Part shown: positions 33,978 through 45,200 of the stretch, one piece after another
How the letters are laid out: each line of letters starts with the position of its first letter
How positions within the stretch are numbered: position 1 is the stretch's first letter
Origin: Druceiella hillmani
Taxonomy: Eukaryota; Arthropoda; Insecta; Lepidoptera; Hepialidae
Length of the DNA: 64,000 nt
Direction: 5' to 3'
Assembly: GCA_039881145.1 (NCBI GenBank)
Contig: JAYKKI010000126.1
Location: forward strand, 917,501-981,500
Translations under genes and position numbers: made by a program
The notes under the pieces: generated by a model
What the model saw: the letters and a program-made list of their open reading frames with translations, nothing else
What the model was told of the DNA's origin: nothing
The model's database searches: none

Positions 33978-34517
33978 CTAAAAACACCAATGCTTTCCTG
34001 GGAAATTGCATGATAACTTCTTTTGTGATGAGATCGAATCCAGGGGCTTTTTTTCTTGCAGTCCTTTTATAGCCCTCCTCAGTTCTCCAAATGTGACTGG
34101 TCTTGGCGTAATGGACAGTTGTAGGTCTTGCTGCAGTGTACGTTCAACTTTATTTTCGAACTCCGCATTGTTGCCTTCATTAGAAGTAAAGATGGTGGCC
34201 AGATGTTTTGCAAACTTGTTAGCTTTTTCTTTGTTTGTCTTAGTCCAACCATTTTGGGTTTTAATGGGGCATTTATATTGCTGTGACCTATTTAACGTTC
34301 CAGAGGGAACCTTTGTACGCTTCCAGAGGGAGTATTCTGTTGTTTTTGTGGCAGTTAGGCTTTCCAACTGATTTTGTAGTGTGGCATTATTTAAAGAATC
34401 TATTGAATATTTCAGCTCTATAATAGCTTTATTAAGTGCAGTCTTATCACTTTTACATCTACTTTGGTTCCATATCCTGCGCAATCTTCTCTTCTCTAAT
34501 ATTTTTTTCGTTTTATT
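33978..34517 (-). pseudogene. Jockey ORF2, linker between endonuclease and reverse transcriptase
   Basis: A basic stretch EKRRLRRIWNQSR just upstream of the frame's Met (near 34490) matches the family's EKRRARRRWQRTR, showing that homology continues past the Met at 34484. Downstream are SLWKRTK, NGWTKTNKEKANKFAKHL and TPRPVTFGELRRAIKGL, matching the family order (SLWKATR, DKEKAExFAEHL, TPxEVxxAIKxL). After EKKPLD the frame slips: the expected APGFDLIT is lost, and the equivalent of LxFLVILFNxVLRxxxFP is readable only by switching frames at about 34050-33930. Confidence 0.85.
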
Positions 34518-34995
34518 TCAAGAGGTACGTTCCCAACAACTTGGTAACCTTTTTCTTTTTTTTTTTTTAAGAGGAGTGTTAACCCAGCAAGCTTTTTGTA
34601 TAAGGTTACTAAAGTGTTGAGTCGCGTCATCTATCTCGTCGGGTGTTTTCAAGGAGACTTTCACTTCAATGCCTTCCTCAATGTATTCTCTGAACCCTTC
34701 CCAATTAGTGAGTTTATTGTACAGAGTATCAGGCCTCTCGTAGCAAATGATAGACGAACTAATAGTTAGGAGGACAGGGGTGTGGTCAGAACTACTGTCT
34801 AAATAAGATTCAGCCTTCATGTAATTTGTCGAAAGTCCCATTATTATGAAGAAGTCCAGCAAATCGGGTTTTTTATCTGGATCCGTTGGCCAGTAGGTTG
34901 GTTCACCCGATGATATACAGTTGAGGTTATTTTCGTCAAGGCATAATTTTAGTTGTTTGCCTCTAGGTGTTGTTTGATTAGTACCTCTTCTATTT
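34518..34995 (-). pseudogene. Jockey ORF2, endonuclease domain (C-terminal part)
   Basis: The C-terminal part of an exonuclease/endonuclease/phosphatase domain that nicks target DNA. Visible landmarks are TPRGKQLKLCL, then SSGEPTYWPTD near 34920-34890, PDLLDFFI near 34865-34845, and SSDHTPVLL near 34800-34775 with the catalytic SDH histidine retained. The open frame from 34862 to 34518 covers 114 codons, but homology clearly extends upstream of its Met to about 34995, so that Met is not a real start. The catalytic N-terminal half of the domain is missing through 5' truncation. The segment ends in a lysine-rich KKKKRKR stretch, then a frameshift into the next segment. Confidence 0.85.
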
Positions 34996-35000
34996 TAATG

Positions 35001-36523
35001 TTTATGCCAGTTGCAGTTGTTGGGTTAGTTTTTTTCTTTTTCAATATATCAGAGTATAATTGTTCTTGCGTGGTAAAATATAAAATAAAATTTTATATAA
35101 CGTACACTAAATTATATCCACACAAGAAAAATTCCACGAAAAATCGTTGGATTCGATTCGTAACGTATTTCGTTATTAAACCCAACTTGTGAAATACCAA
35201 AGTTTAAATAATTTAAAATGTGTTCCAACCCTATTCTAATTTTTTATACAATTAAAGCATCTATTAAAAAAATAAAAAATAATCCTGCATTTTTCAAATG
35301 AAAATTTTTCTATTTATCTTTTCGCATTATTGCTAGAATAAGGCGAAAAGATAAAGACAAGTATGGAATACTACTTTATGCGTGCGCACCTAGCCGCTTT
35401 GTTTTTTTTGTTAAAAATTGTATCTTTTTATGATCGCTAACTCGTTGTAGATTGATTTCTAGTTTCTATTAGCACCATAGTAACTTTATTAATTACATCA
35501 CTATGCCTGATCCTTTATATAGTAAATATAGAACTTATTTTACTGTTTTCGCTTCCACTACTTCAACCGATATCGTACTAATCAGTAACTATATTTTCCA
35601 CCCAGTATTATACAAGTTATAACCGAGACTGTTTAATCAATGCTAAAAAGTTACGCTTGCAAGTGTTGTATGAATCAAATATTAGGGCACAGTGAAGTAT
35701 CTCATTAAGAACAGCCAGCAGTCGTAAAGGTGCTGAAATAAATTTGATTTATTTGCCACCTCTATATTATTCGTTTAAGATAAAGAAAAACATATCAGGT
35801 CGAAATCTGATATTTTTCTGTCCGTAATTTATAAAAGAAGTCAATAATGTTATACTTTCTGAAATGTTAACGTGACAGGAATAAATCATAAAAAGAACAA
35901 AAGCAAGCAGGAAACGAACGTAATAATTTCGTATAAGATTTTAAAATAATATGGATTAAAATTGTTTTAAAATTTTATACGACATTATAATGAATATTAA
36001 GAAAAGTTATTATTCCAAATGAATTATTAATTACAACGAATTATTGACAATATTACAATTCATTTATTTTCACGCAATATAAACTACATTACATTAAGAC
36101 TCAAAATTTTACACAGTTAAAAATTTTCCATGAAGTTTTAACCTGAAAAAAAATTATTTTTAATTGGTCGCTCGTTTAAGAACAGAACTATTTTCTTGCT
36201 AACTTTAGAAAGTGCAAAGCATCACACGTAATATTTTATGATTTTCATATTCTATGTTATGATTTTCATGTTTTATTTTTATCGAGAGTTAGGTAGATTC
36301 TCACTAACGATAATTTCTTGCAAAATTTTGTTCGCTTTCATTATTTACAAAATTGCTCGCGTTTACAATATTTGTTTATTATATATGTATAATTCAACCA
36401 CAAATTTAATCTTACTTCTTGAAATAACTGTTTCTAACATGCACGATTGTGTACTCCCTTTTCAATCAATGTCATTGTTTTCTTATCTATAAAGGTTTTA
36501 TCGGTTTTCTCGTGAATGTAATT

Positions 36524-36524
<1 letters not shown>
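35001..36524. other. AT-rich DNA without recognised genes
   Basis: An 84-codon frame at 36238-36492 is phenylalanine-, isoleucine- and methionine-rich, as expected by chance here. No repeat was recognised. Confidence 0.45.
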
Positions 36525-36611
<87 letters not shown>

Positions 36612-36625
36612 GGTGTATATGTGTA
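36525..36625. repeat. Compound (TA)n / (GT)n microsatellite
   Basis: About 60 bases of TA with one TTTA interruption, then a GT run of about 25 bases. The arrangement mirrors the tract at 1629-1735. Confidence 0.95.
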
Positions 36626-37256
36626 TAATATAAATGTTTATTTTCAATATGATTTGCAAACAACGGCAAAACCGATAATGTTAATAACAGTTATTAATCA
36701 AATATTTAAAAATTCAAATAAAAATTTAAAATAAACAGTTATTTAAGCAAATATTTTAAAATTCCTGAAAAGAAAAAATGAAATTCAGTCCCGTTCAGTA
36801 CAAATAAATATCGAAAAGGAAACAGTCAACAAGGGTTATCACAGTCAAAAAAAAGAAAACTTTATAAACTTAAAAACCTAATACCCTACATAGGATCCAA
36901 AAAAAACATATTCAATAAAAAACATAAAATTGCACCAATTTATAAATAATCAGGAACGTTCATAAAAGTACACGAAAGAGCATGAAAGACTAGGAGCATA
37001 AAAAACATTCATAAAAGAGCAGACCTCTTTAAAATATTTTATCGATTCATAATTAGGAATATTTTCTATCCAATAGTTTATTAATTCTTTTCACATTTTT
37101 TTTACCATTGAGTACTTATGTTCCATCAGCATTATCATATTTATACATATAATTGTTTACAGGTGCACGCTCATCATCACTGGGATTTCAAAGCATACCA
37201 ACAACGAAAACGTTTTGAAACAATTTAAAAGGAAATGCAAACAGTCCAGAAGAATA

Positions 37257-37257
<1 letters not shown>
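36626..37257. other. AT-rich DNA without recognised features
   Basis: A-rich on the plus strand, with no gene seen. Confidence 0.45.

Positions 37258-37310
<53 letters not shown>
37258..37310. repeat. (TA)n microsatellite
   Basis: About 25 TA units. An open frame crossing it on the minus strand (YI repeats) is an artefact. Confidence 0.95.
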
Positions 37311-37311
<1 letters not shown>

Positions 37312-37658
37312 GAAAAAATACCATAGAAAATTTCCAGCAGATCGCAGATCTCCACTATAAGCCGGAGAGGCATATATGAATTAGAAGCATAAATTCATTA
37401 AAAACTTATATAGTCGATTACGGCATGCAAACTTATTATACGGATTTCACTTATCTTACTTGTTTGTGTAAATGCTAAAGATATCACTATTAATTCCATT
37501 ATTCTATTAGTTTTTGTTGTCATGTTGTAAATATAGTCTTTTTCTTTCCAAAATTTCTTACCGACTTCCATAAATTTAAGCCTTCACCGCTTTAGTTGTC
37601 ATTGAGTGATGGGAATCCAATATCTTTTGCTATTTATAATTGTCGAGCATCATGTAAA

Positions 37659-37768
37659 ACGCCCAAGTCATTCTGTTAGCAAAGAAAAATTCTTCATCAA
37701 GTATGTGTAAAATTAATATCATTACGCCCAAGTCATTCTGTTAGCAAAAAAAAATTCTTCATCAAGTG
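37659..37768 (+). repeat. Direct repeat of about 47 bp, 64-bp period
   Basis: ACGCCCAAGTCATTCTGTTA begins at 37659 and again at 37723. Both are followed by GCAAA(G/A)AAAAATTCTTCATC and AAGT, with one mismatch and a small length difference. Confidence 0.9.
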
Positions 37769-39047
37769 GTATCTGCTTATGAATAAAAAACGATATGGAA
37801 TGTTAATAAGAGAAAGCAATATAATTATAATTCGCTTTTATGTTATTTAACAGACATTTATTGGAATTTCTTTTCGGCTGCCTGATGATATTAACAGTGA
37901 AAATACTTCGCCTGTGCGCGGGCCGAGACTTTCGTGTTTTCCGCATTACGTTTCTTATAGGTATTTTCAATGCATGTAGTTGTATTTCTTTTATTTTTTG
38001 TTCAATGTTTTTCTTTTAAATTTTCTACTCTGATTCTCTACTATGTTACTTACTGAATTATCTTTTGTATTCTTACAAAGATCATTTACGTAGATTGTTT
38101 ACAGTGTTACCGCTTTATTTATTGTACTCTCTTTATATGAAAATATCAGCCGTAAAATGAAATTGAACGTATCATACATCTGAAGTAGTTCTTATCTAAT
38201 AAATCTTCGATAAATATTTGCCATACTAAGTGAAAATAATGAGCCAATAAAAGTGAATATAGTTTAATTAAATTAATAGTCAATTATTTTATTTAATATT
38301 ATTTTGTTATTACCTCTATTTAAATGAAATCTAAATATTTGTATTCCACTTGAAAATGTACTATAATTATTTAAATGTCATTGAAATGTTCATCTTGATT
38401 AATTTTTTTATTCTTTCTAAATAATTCCTTTCTCATCTTAGAGCTCAGTGCCAATAATTTGAGTAAATATTCCGCGATCTTTATTCTAAATCACTAATTG
38501 ACATAATTATATTATAATAAGATTAGCAGAAACAAAGTACATAAAATATTATAAAAACCTTATTTTTTCAGTTTCTGTATTTGGTAATCAATTAAAAAAT
38601 ATCATGATTCTTATTTGCTTACTGCATGTAACAATCAATAACCATGCTACCAATAAAAACGTTCTGGAACATAAAAAAATACCGTAAAAGGATAGGATAG
38701 AAGAAAAGGAAGGCATAAAACACACTCACGGCTTATTAAATTTTGTCGCAGTTTAATAATTTACATTCACAGGTGGAACAAAAGCTCCTTCCGCTAACAC
38801 ATACGGAAACTAATTCACATTACGTCCCACATCATTAATAGTTAAAGGCATGTAAATAAATGTGTGGAAAATCTAAAATTCACAACTCTAATGTTTCCCT
38901 GATTTTCAATGACATTAAAAAATCTATTACTAGTTTTTTCCCTCCCAGTCACTCAAGTGGAAAAGAGGAAAAATGATGATGTTATTTTCAAACTTTAGGA
39001 TGAATGCATTATGAATCTGTTTTTATGTCAGAATAGTTATTAAAACA
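37769..39047. other. AT-rich DNA without recognised features
   Basis: No gene or strong repeat. A GC-richer word cluster at 37905-37935 (CGCCTGTGCGCGGGCC) is isolated. Confidence 0.4.
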
Positions 39048-39175
39048 AATTTCCAGTTTTACATTTAACATTTCCAATAGTAACTTAAGATTTCCAGTTT
39101 TACATTTTACATTTCCAATAATAACTTAAATAAAAACTTAAAATCAAGGAAAATAAAAACTTAAAATCAAGGAAC
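39048..39175 (+). repeat. Two adjacent short tandem duplications
   Basis: A unit of about 41 bases (TTTCCAGTTTTACATTT then ATTTCCAATA..AACTTAA) occurs twice from 39048 to 39128. It is followed by AAATAAAAACTTAAAATCAAGG twice up to about 39175. Neither is coding. Confidence 0.8.
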
Positions 39176-39929
39176 TCAAATTTATTTCATTTCAAACCAC
39201 AAATATTTCGTTTGCATTTTCACGAATTACAATTTTTCATTTAACCTTACATTTTTAGTATAACAAACTTGACATATATATTTAAAATTTGGTCAAAGAA
39301 AATAATTTATAAAAGGGTAATTAATAAGAAAAATTATTCTGTGCCGTCAATATTGGAAAATTGATCAGCTTGTTAATTGAATCTTTTCTACCTTAAGCAT
39401 TACAAAATCCTCGAAAAGTATAAGGATCATTCCTTCATCTGATTTTATAAATCGCTGTGGTCTAACTTCCAAACTTTTGGTGCTAATCTCTTAAAATTTT
39501 ATTAGGGACGTATATTGAATTAGCAAATTGAGAAACGGTAAGTAAATAAAATACATGTATACAAAATGCAAACCCAGCGCGCAAATCAAAAATTTGTTTT
39601 TATTTCTACATACTAATTATAAAATGAAATGATATATTTGTACTATTGTATATTATAAAAATATTTAAAATTCGCTGTTAATATTGACCGACACAAAAAT
39701 TTATGTTCCCAATTATTTTAAAGAAAAAAAAATTAAAAAGATTATAAACTATTTAATTTTTTTTATTCTATCATTATTCTAAATTTTAAAGATTTACGAT
39801 GTAAATATTGATAAAATTTTGGGACTAATCTTGAAGTAACATTCTGATGAAGTTTTTATTCACAAAAGACAATTTCTAATTTAATTACAAGTTCCGAAAT
39901 TATACATAACAGTTAGTTGCCTTAATATA
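39176..39929. other. AT-rich DNA without recognised features
   Basis: No gene or repeat was recognised. Confidence 0.4.
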
Positions 39930-39939
39930 TTGGATTGAT

Positions 39940-40195
39940 CATAAGCACACAGCCTTTGAGGGAGCGGCGAACCGCGAGGATCTGAGTTCGATTCCCGGCC
40001 GCTCGTCGAGCGGTGCTGGATGCGTGTTCTGGTTTTAGAAGATTGCTCGGGTAGCAATGAGTCCGCCATATAAATCAACTGAATACATTAAAGTACATAA
40101 ATAAATATACAGGTCGTGTCAGACTTAATAATATTTGGCTGACTCCAAAGACCTGGGCCTTAAAGTAAAACAACTTGTCTTTTCTTTCTTTCTTT
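39940..40195 (+). mobile_element. tRNA-derived SINE, likely
   Basis: A GC-richer block at about 39945-40030 contains GAACCGCGAGGATCTGAGTT directly followed by CGATTCCCGG. GTTCGATTCC fits the RNA polymerase III B box consensus (GGTTCGANTCC) found in tRNA genes and in SINE heads. The upstream A-box-like part is degenerate, and a full tRNA cloverleaf cannot be drawn, so a functional tRNA gene is rejected. The body runs through CTGACTCCAAAGACCTGGG to a TTTCTTTCTTTC tract near 40180. Boundaries and family are unknown. Confidence 0.55.
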
Positions 40196-41394
40196 TATTC
40201 CAAATGACACATTGACACTTTTTTATTTTTTCTTTCTAAATTTACCACATTAATAAGTTCAGGTACATACAAAATTAAAGAAGAAATTAAACTAAGCGGC
40301 AATTGTGAGATATTAATAATCCTTTTTAAACAAAAGACTAAAACACAAGAACCCTGACATTCTCGCCTCGCAATAACTGGTGTTGACTCATAAACCGAAA
40401 CTAACTTTGATAAGAAATCACCTCATCGAATATGACGGATTAATATAAAATTTACGTAAAGGGCTATTTTAAATTGAATTTGTTTACTGAGTTTTACACT
40501 GACTCCGTGCGGTGATAGAAACTTTAATTTTATATTGGACAGATTTAAAATTCCCGTTTCGATGTTAAATTTTAATGAAAGTACATTATATCGAAGGAAG
40601 TATTTCAGGTGGATTTGACAGTAATATATCTATTTCGGAGATCATGACTTTTGAAGTTTTGCATGATTATAACCTGTTGATGAACAAGGTGACCTTGAAA
40701 GTTTATATATAGCAATATTAAAGAATTACTGACTATCTGAAGACCAAATATTTTATTTAATTGAGGTGTTAGATTTGAATATAGATTAAACAATCATATT
40801 ATACTCGTGTCATAAATACTTAGGCTCAATTTGGGTTAAGTTCATACATAAAATTATTGGTTTAGTAGTTTTATCGGTGGCTGGTTCAAAGTTAAACAAA
40901 TTTATGGAAAATGCATCTTACAAGAAAAATAAATGAATAGTACATCATTAAAAGACTTTTAAAAATCTAATACCTCTGTCAATTGTTTTTCCATTGAACA
41001 CTTTTAGAAAAAAGAACAACAAACTACAATTATTTTATCCCCATGAGCACGGTATAATTTATTTAATTTTTTATTATCCTTTCATTTCGGCAAAAACTCC
41101 ATAAATATTATCTTATTTTAATAAAAATATCGTTTGGAGAAATTGTTTATATCATTCAATAGTTTAAGCAAGTTTACAATGAGAATCAGGGTAATTCATT
41201 ACATATTTCATAATTATATTTTTCATTTTTAATCCACATGATGATAATTTATTAAAAGAGATTAAGTGCGAGGCCGGTATTTGCTTTGAAAGTAACATTT
41301 GAAGTAAAATTATTTTATTTATCCATAGTCATAACTTGTGCGGTCTTCCCGATACAGTCAATATTTAACAATACCTAATATATTTAATAGAATG
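40196..41394. other. AT-rich DNA without recognised features
   Basis: No gene or strong repeat was seen. Confidence 0.45.
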
Positions 41395-41850
41395 AAAACA
41401 TATAAATTATAGTGAACATCTCAAAAACTATTACGTCTAGAATCTCATGCTTTCCTACAGTATTTGCGCAGGGTTCTAAAAACCCTGCTTGTTTCATATA
41501 TTTAGACTCAGTAAATTATAGAAATTAGAGGTAAAAACATCTTTTTTACCTATTTTTCATTATTTGAGGTTATAATATCTAGAATTAGGAAAACGGTTAC
41601 CTCAAACTATGCATTCAAAAAAATCAAAAGAAAATCACGTACTTAATTTCTTCCCCTTAAAATTATCCTAGAAATATTATTGATTGTAACCATATGCAAG
41701 TTAACATGCTTTATACTGTGCCAAATTTTGAATTTTTACGTGAAGCTGTTTCTGAAAATAACGGCTGCGATAGACAGAGAGACAAACGGAAACATTTGTG
41801 ATCTTATAAGGGTTTCGTTATTCTTTTTTTTTGTTAATGCTCTAAAAACA
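41395..41850 (+). repeat. GACGGACGGA-type dispersed repeat, long copy
   Basis: One of the two best copies in the window. It starts ACATCTCAAAAACTATTACG, continues with GTCTAGAATCTCATGCTTTC, GCGCAGGGTTCTAAAAACCC and a TTTCATAT..GACTCAGT region, and ends with TGTGCCAAATTTTGAATTTT, CGTGAAGCTGTTTCTGAAAA, CGGCTGCGATAGACAGAGAG and GTGATCTTATAAGGGTTTCG before a T-run. The same order is visible at 54090-54600. The 71-codon frame at 41680-41895 runs through it and is not a gene. What moves this repeat is not visible; there are no clear terminal inverted repeats. Confidence 0.75.
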
Positions 41851-42851
41851 TTATTTACCTTTTATCGACTTCAGCAGTCACCAAATTGTTCGTAACGGTA
41901 TTTAATTTTTTAATACGTCTTAGTTAATAAGAATTAACTACAGAAGCGTAATGATTTCTACATTCGTAAGAACTTTTCGACGACCTCATTTTCTAGACTA
42001 ATCGAAACTATTTGAGGATATCACCTTTTCATTAAGTTGAAAGACAAACGCAAATATTATGTTTGCCTAATCGCATATAATATAATGTTTTATGCAAGTG
42101 ATCATAGTTACTAATTTATTTTCGTTACATAGAGAGATTATCACAATCGATACTTTTAGCCATATAAGTTAAAGATTAGATCGTTATAATTAATGCACAC
42201 AATAATCTTAACAAAAATCTTATAAATTTTATTAAATTTATGTTATTTTCCAACAATTATATATTATAAAAACAATTTATTGACATAAATTAAAACGATT
42301 GATGAAAAACAATAAAATTGCAAATTTCTTCTAGAAAACTCTTTAGACTTGTGATGTTTTCATAGTAATTAAATGATAAAATGAATAATAATTTAAACCG
42401 AAAAAGTACATTCAGAAAGACTTCCTTGCGTCCCTTATATAAGCACAAAATCAGATTAAATTTTAAACATCTTCGTTTAAGATATCGTCCAATGTTGATA
42501 ATTTAAGCTAATATATGTGTTAATTTAAAAGCTCCATTCTATTTATAATTTGTTATTTCTGTGAATTCTGTGTTTTATAACGGTAATGAAAAATGTATGT
42601 AACTATTCCTCTTAACAGTGAAAAAATTATTCTTGAAAAGCATTACGGACATAAAACCAAAACAATGTTAACAATTAAAAATATATTAGTCTAATTTTTT
42701 CAATAATTTTCAGTTTAGGTTTTTTTTTTATTTACAAGTTATTAGAGTTTTGAAATTTCAAATTCTAGTCGATTGAACGAAATTTTCTTGCAACCACCGC
42801 ATTACCTCTGATGCTTTCTGCATATCTTGATTCGTAAGGGAATTTGTAAGA
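41851..42851. other. AT-rich DNA without recognised features
   Basis: No gene was seen. It ends at a poly(G) run. Confidence 0.45.
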
Positions 42852-42864
42852 GGGGGGGGGGGAG
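42852..42864 (+). repeat. Poly(G) run
   Basis: An uninterrupted run of about 11-12 G in otherwise AT-rich sequence, flanked by GA and AGTAA. Confidence 0.9.
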
Positions 42865-42989
42865 TAATTTCATCGACTTTTGAAATCGACATCGAAATGG
42901 TTTAAAAAAAGAATACTGCCAAATATATAATGGAGACGACGACTTTAGGTCACTTCGACATGCTGGTTTTATATCTTCTCTTTACTGCA

Positions 42990-43322
42990 CTATATTATAC
43001 TGCAAATTCTTGATTGTAAAGATAGTAAAACAGATGACCAACGAAAGCGATTCTTTCCAAAATAATTTTTCATACTCGGTCTGGATCTAATTTCAGATAA
43101 ATGCACATCATCTTCAGATGAGCACTCTTGATCTTCACTTACAATAGAATAAAAACCATTGTCATGCGGAATTTTATTCACCACCCACTGCAATTGATTT
43201 TTATGTTCGGAATAAGACGTACAACTTTCTTCTGGTATATGATCCATCCCAAAATCAGTCATTCGGCATGTTTTCGTCATCTTCCGGATCTTGTTCCAAC
43301 CACCGTTCGACACTGGAATCAC
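42990..43322 (-). pseudogene. piggyBac-like transposase N-terminal fragment (110 codons, open)
   Basis: The uninterrupted minus-strand frame ends in NYFGKNRFRWSS followed by LQSRICSII. This corresponds to the (Y/F)(G/S)KNRFKWS..P....R...NII block that precedes the catalytic domain of piggyBac/PGBD transposases. Upstream is an acidic SEDQECSSEDDVH segment, typical of the N-terminal region of these proteins. Right after the matching block the frame stops, and no continuation of the transposase is visible downstream to 42850, so the catalytic domain is absent. The Met at 43322 is a plausible start but cannot be proven. A somewhat GC-richer, CpG-containing stretch at 43405-43500 lies just upstream and could be the element's promoter or end. 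It may be a truncated element or, less likely, a 5' exon; I call it a fragment. Confidence 0.6.
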
Positions 43323-44399
43323 TAAGAACTATTTTTAACTAAAACTTTGAAAAATACACAATTAAAGAAGAATCACGTAACCACCTAACAAAGATCAATC
43401 AGACCCGGCGCGTTAGTTTGTTACTCACCTGAGACAAGCGCACGCACGTACAACTTCGCTGAGTAGCTGCGCGGTACTGAAGTGCACGGGTGAAAGGTAC
43501 AGGAACGAACAAATTGATACGAAACTCGAGCCCAAAAATATTCACAATTATCAACCCGATAAGAAGATCTGTGAAACGTATGCTAGGTGATTAAGGGTTA
43601 GTGTATTTTAAAAATAAAAATAACTACGTGGGTTAGAACATTTTTTTCAATGTACGCTGAGATTATTGATGAAAGCAGAGGATGCATTCGATTTCGTTTG
43701 CGCAACCTACGAAGTATGTGAGCTTCAGTCACACATTGAATTAACCGAGGCTCGATATTTAAATTGCGTCATGTGTGATACGAAATAAAATTTAACAATA
43801 ATTTTCAAATTGCATTTTTTGGTTGACACTTTGTGTACCATTGCTTGATATTTCATTTAAAATTCAATGTTGCTACTTTTCTATCAGCAACTACACTTTT
43901 TCTCACTGTATTAGTAGTTTTTCTACTAAATCATAGTAGACTGGACTATTTCATTATACTACTTATATCATAACTTTTTTAATAGGCTATTTAACTACCG
44001 ACGATTATTTTCATTAATTTAAAAAAAATATTATTTAGGTTGTTATTTATAATCAGAGGTTTTTAAAATAATATAGAAAAAACTAATATTTGCAAACCTT
44101 AAATACTGTGACCTGAAAATATTAAGTTGTTCAAAAATTTACACTTAAAAGAAATAATAGGAAAGGAACGTTCTAAAAATAATTGTTTAGCGCTAACGAT
44201 TAACTAAATATTTAGCTCTTCATTTTTGAAAAAATTACTTATTCATCATAATTTCGGAGACTTGATCAATTACACAGAAGTGAAGGGTTACCTAAAAATT
44301 ATCAAGAGAAATTGACTCTTTATAAAAAAAAAATTACAAGAATGCAAGCAAGTAGGATGGATGACACATAAAGTGATGTTAAAAAAACGTGTACTTCAT
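43323..44399. other. Upstream GC-richer patch, then AT-rich DNA
   Basis: 43405-43500 contains GCGCACGCACGTACAACTTC and AGCTGCGCGGTACTGAAGTG, unlike its neighbours. The remainder is AT-rich with no gene or clear repeat. Confidence 0.4.
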
Positions 44400-45200
44400 T
44401 CGTACAGCCGATTAAGATTGTGTATAAATCTGTGTAAAACTAAGTACAAAATATCAAGGGACTATTCTATAATTCTCAATTGTTTCTGAAAAAGTCATGG
44501 ACAATCCTTGACTATTTCTTCAAAAATCACTGTCAAAGCTGCAATTTCAATAAAAATGTATATTTTTTACAGAAACAGCTTCACTCATATTCAAGTTGTG
44601 GCACATAATCACCTGCGTGAATTATAGAAACGTTATTAGTTGCAACGTGTATAAGTATATAAAGGGGTAATAAAAACGTGTCCATTATCTATACACATGA
44701 TCATTTCTATCAAGGTGAATAGAAAATATTAAGAATTATACTGACAATCCTCAAACAGTTTCTGAAAGTACAATCACTTACAAGTACTGTGCAAGTCAAA
44801 ATAAATGTTCAGTACATTTTGTTTTCTCTTTACAAAAACACGCTTCAAATATATTTAGTTTGATACACAAATATTTAACTCTTCATTTTTGAATAAAAAA
44901 TAAAATCCATTCATGATGAAATATAATCCATTCAAAATGCATTCATGAATAAAAAATATAATATTTTTACAACCTGTATACATATATACAGGTGTGATAA
45001 AACGTTTTCATTATCCACACACGTTTTTCTGTGTACTAAGATAAGTGTTGACTTATATCAAAAATTCTCTATCGTTTCCGAAAAAAATCACCGTCAAAGT
45101 TGCAGTTCCAAAGAAAACATTTCAGATGCAATAATTATAATTGCTCAGTTGTGTTATTGATATACAGAATCATCTATATAAATAATAGACATGTTTTTGT
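44400..45200 (+). repeat. Degenerate direct repeats, about three units of 250-320 bp
   Basis: A skeleton recurs near 44420-44560, 44650-44800 and 44970-45110: GTATAAGTATATAAAGG/GTATACATATATACAGG, then TAATAAAAACGTG/GATAAAACGTTTT, CATTATC(T/C)A(T/C)ACAC, TCTC(A/T)ATTGTTTC/CTATCGTTTCCG and AAATCACTGTCAAAGCTGCA/AAATCACCGTCAAAGTTGCA. Adjacent ACTCTTCATTTTTGA words at about 44215 and 44880 suggest an even longer period. Units are heavily diverged. A small hairpin, ACCTGTATA with TATACAGGT, sits at 44972-44993. Confidence 0.5.

Larger units (their letters stand above)
32626..35000 (-). mobile_element. 5'-truncated Jockey-clade non-LTR retrotransposon
   Basis: The minus strand carries, in order, part of an endonuclease domain, a linker, a reverse transcriptase and the C-terminal region, as in Jockey-clade ORF2. 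After the coding region comes a short 3' untranslated segment of about 100 bases with AATAAA (complement at 32638-32643) and a 9-base poly(A) (T-run at 32626-32634), which fixes the 3' end. The 5' end near 35000 falls inside the endonuclease domain, and no ORF1 is present; this is the usual product of incomplete target-primed reverse transcription. No target-site duplication could be recognised by eye, and the 5' boundary is approximate. Several frameshifts make the element inactive, although long uninterrupted stretches show it is much younger than the RTE-like relic at 28965-30110. Confidence 0.92.

Noticed and set aside
34006..34371. 121-codon plus-strand frame rich in Cys, Phe and Ser
   Set aside because: Antisense shadow of the Jockey linker region, which has a clear family match on the minus strand.
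39955..40025. A possible tRNA gene
   Set aside because: Only the T-arm-like B box is convincing; acceptor and D arms do not pair into a cloverleaf, so a SINE head is the better reading.
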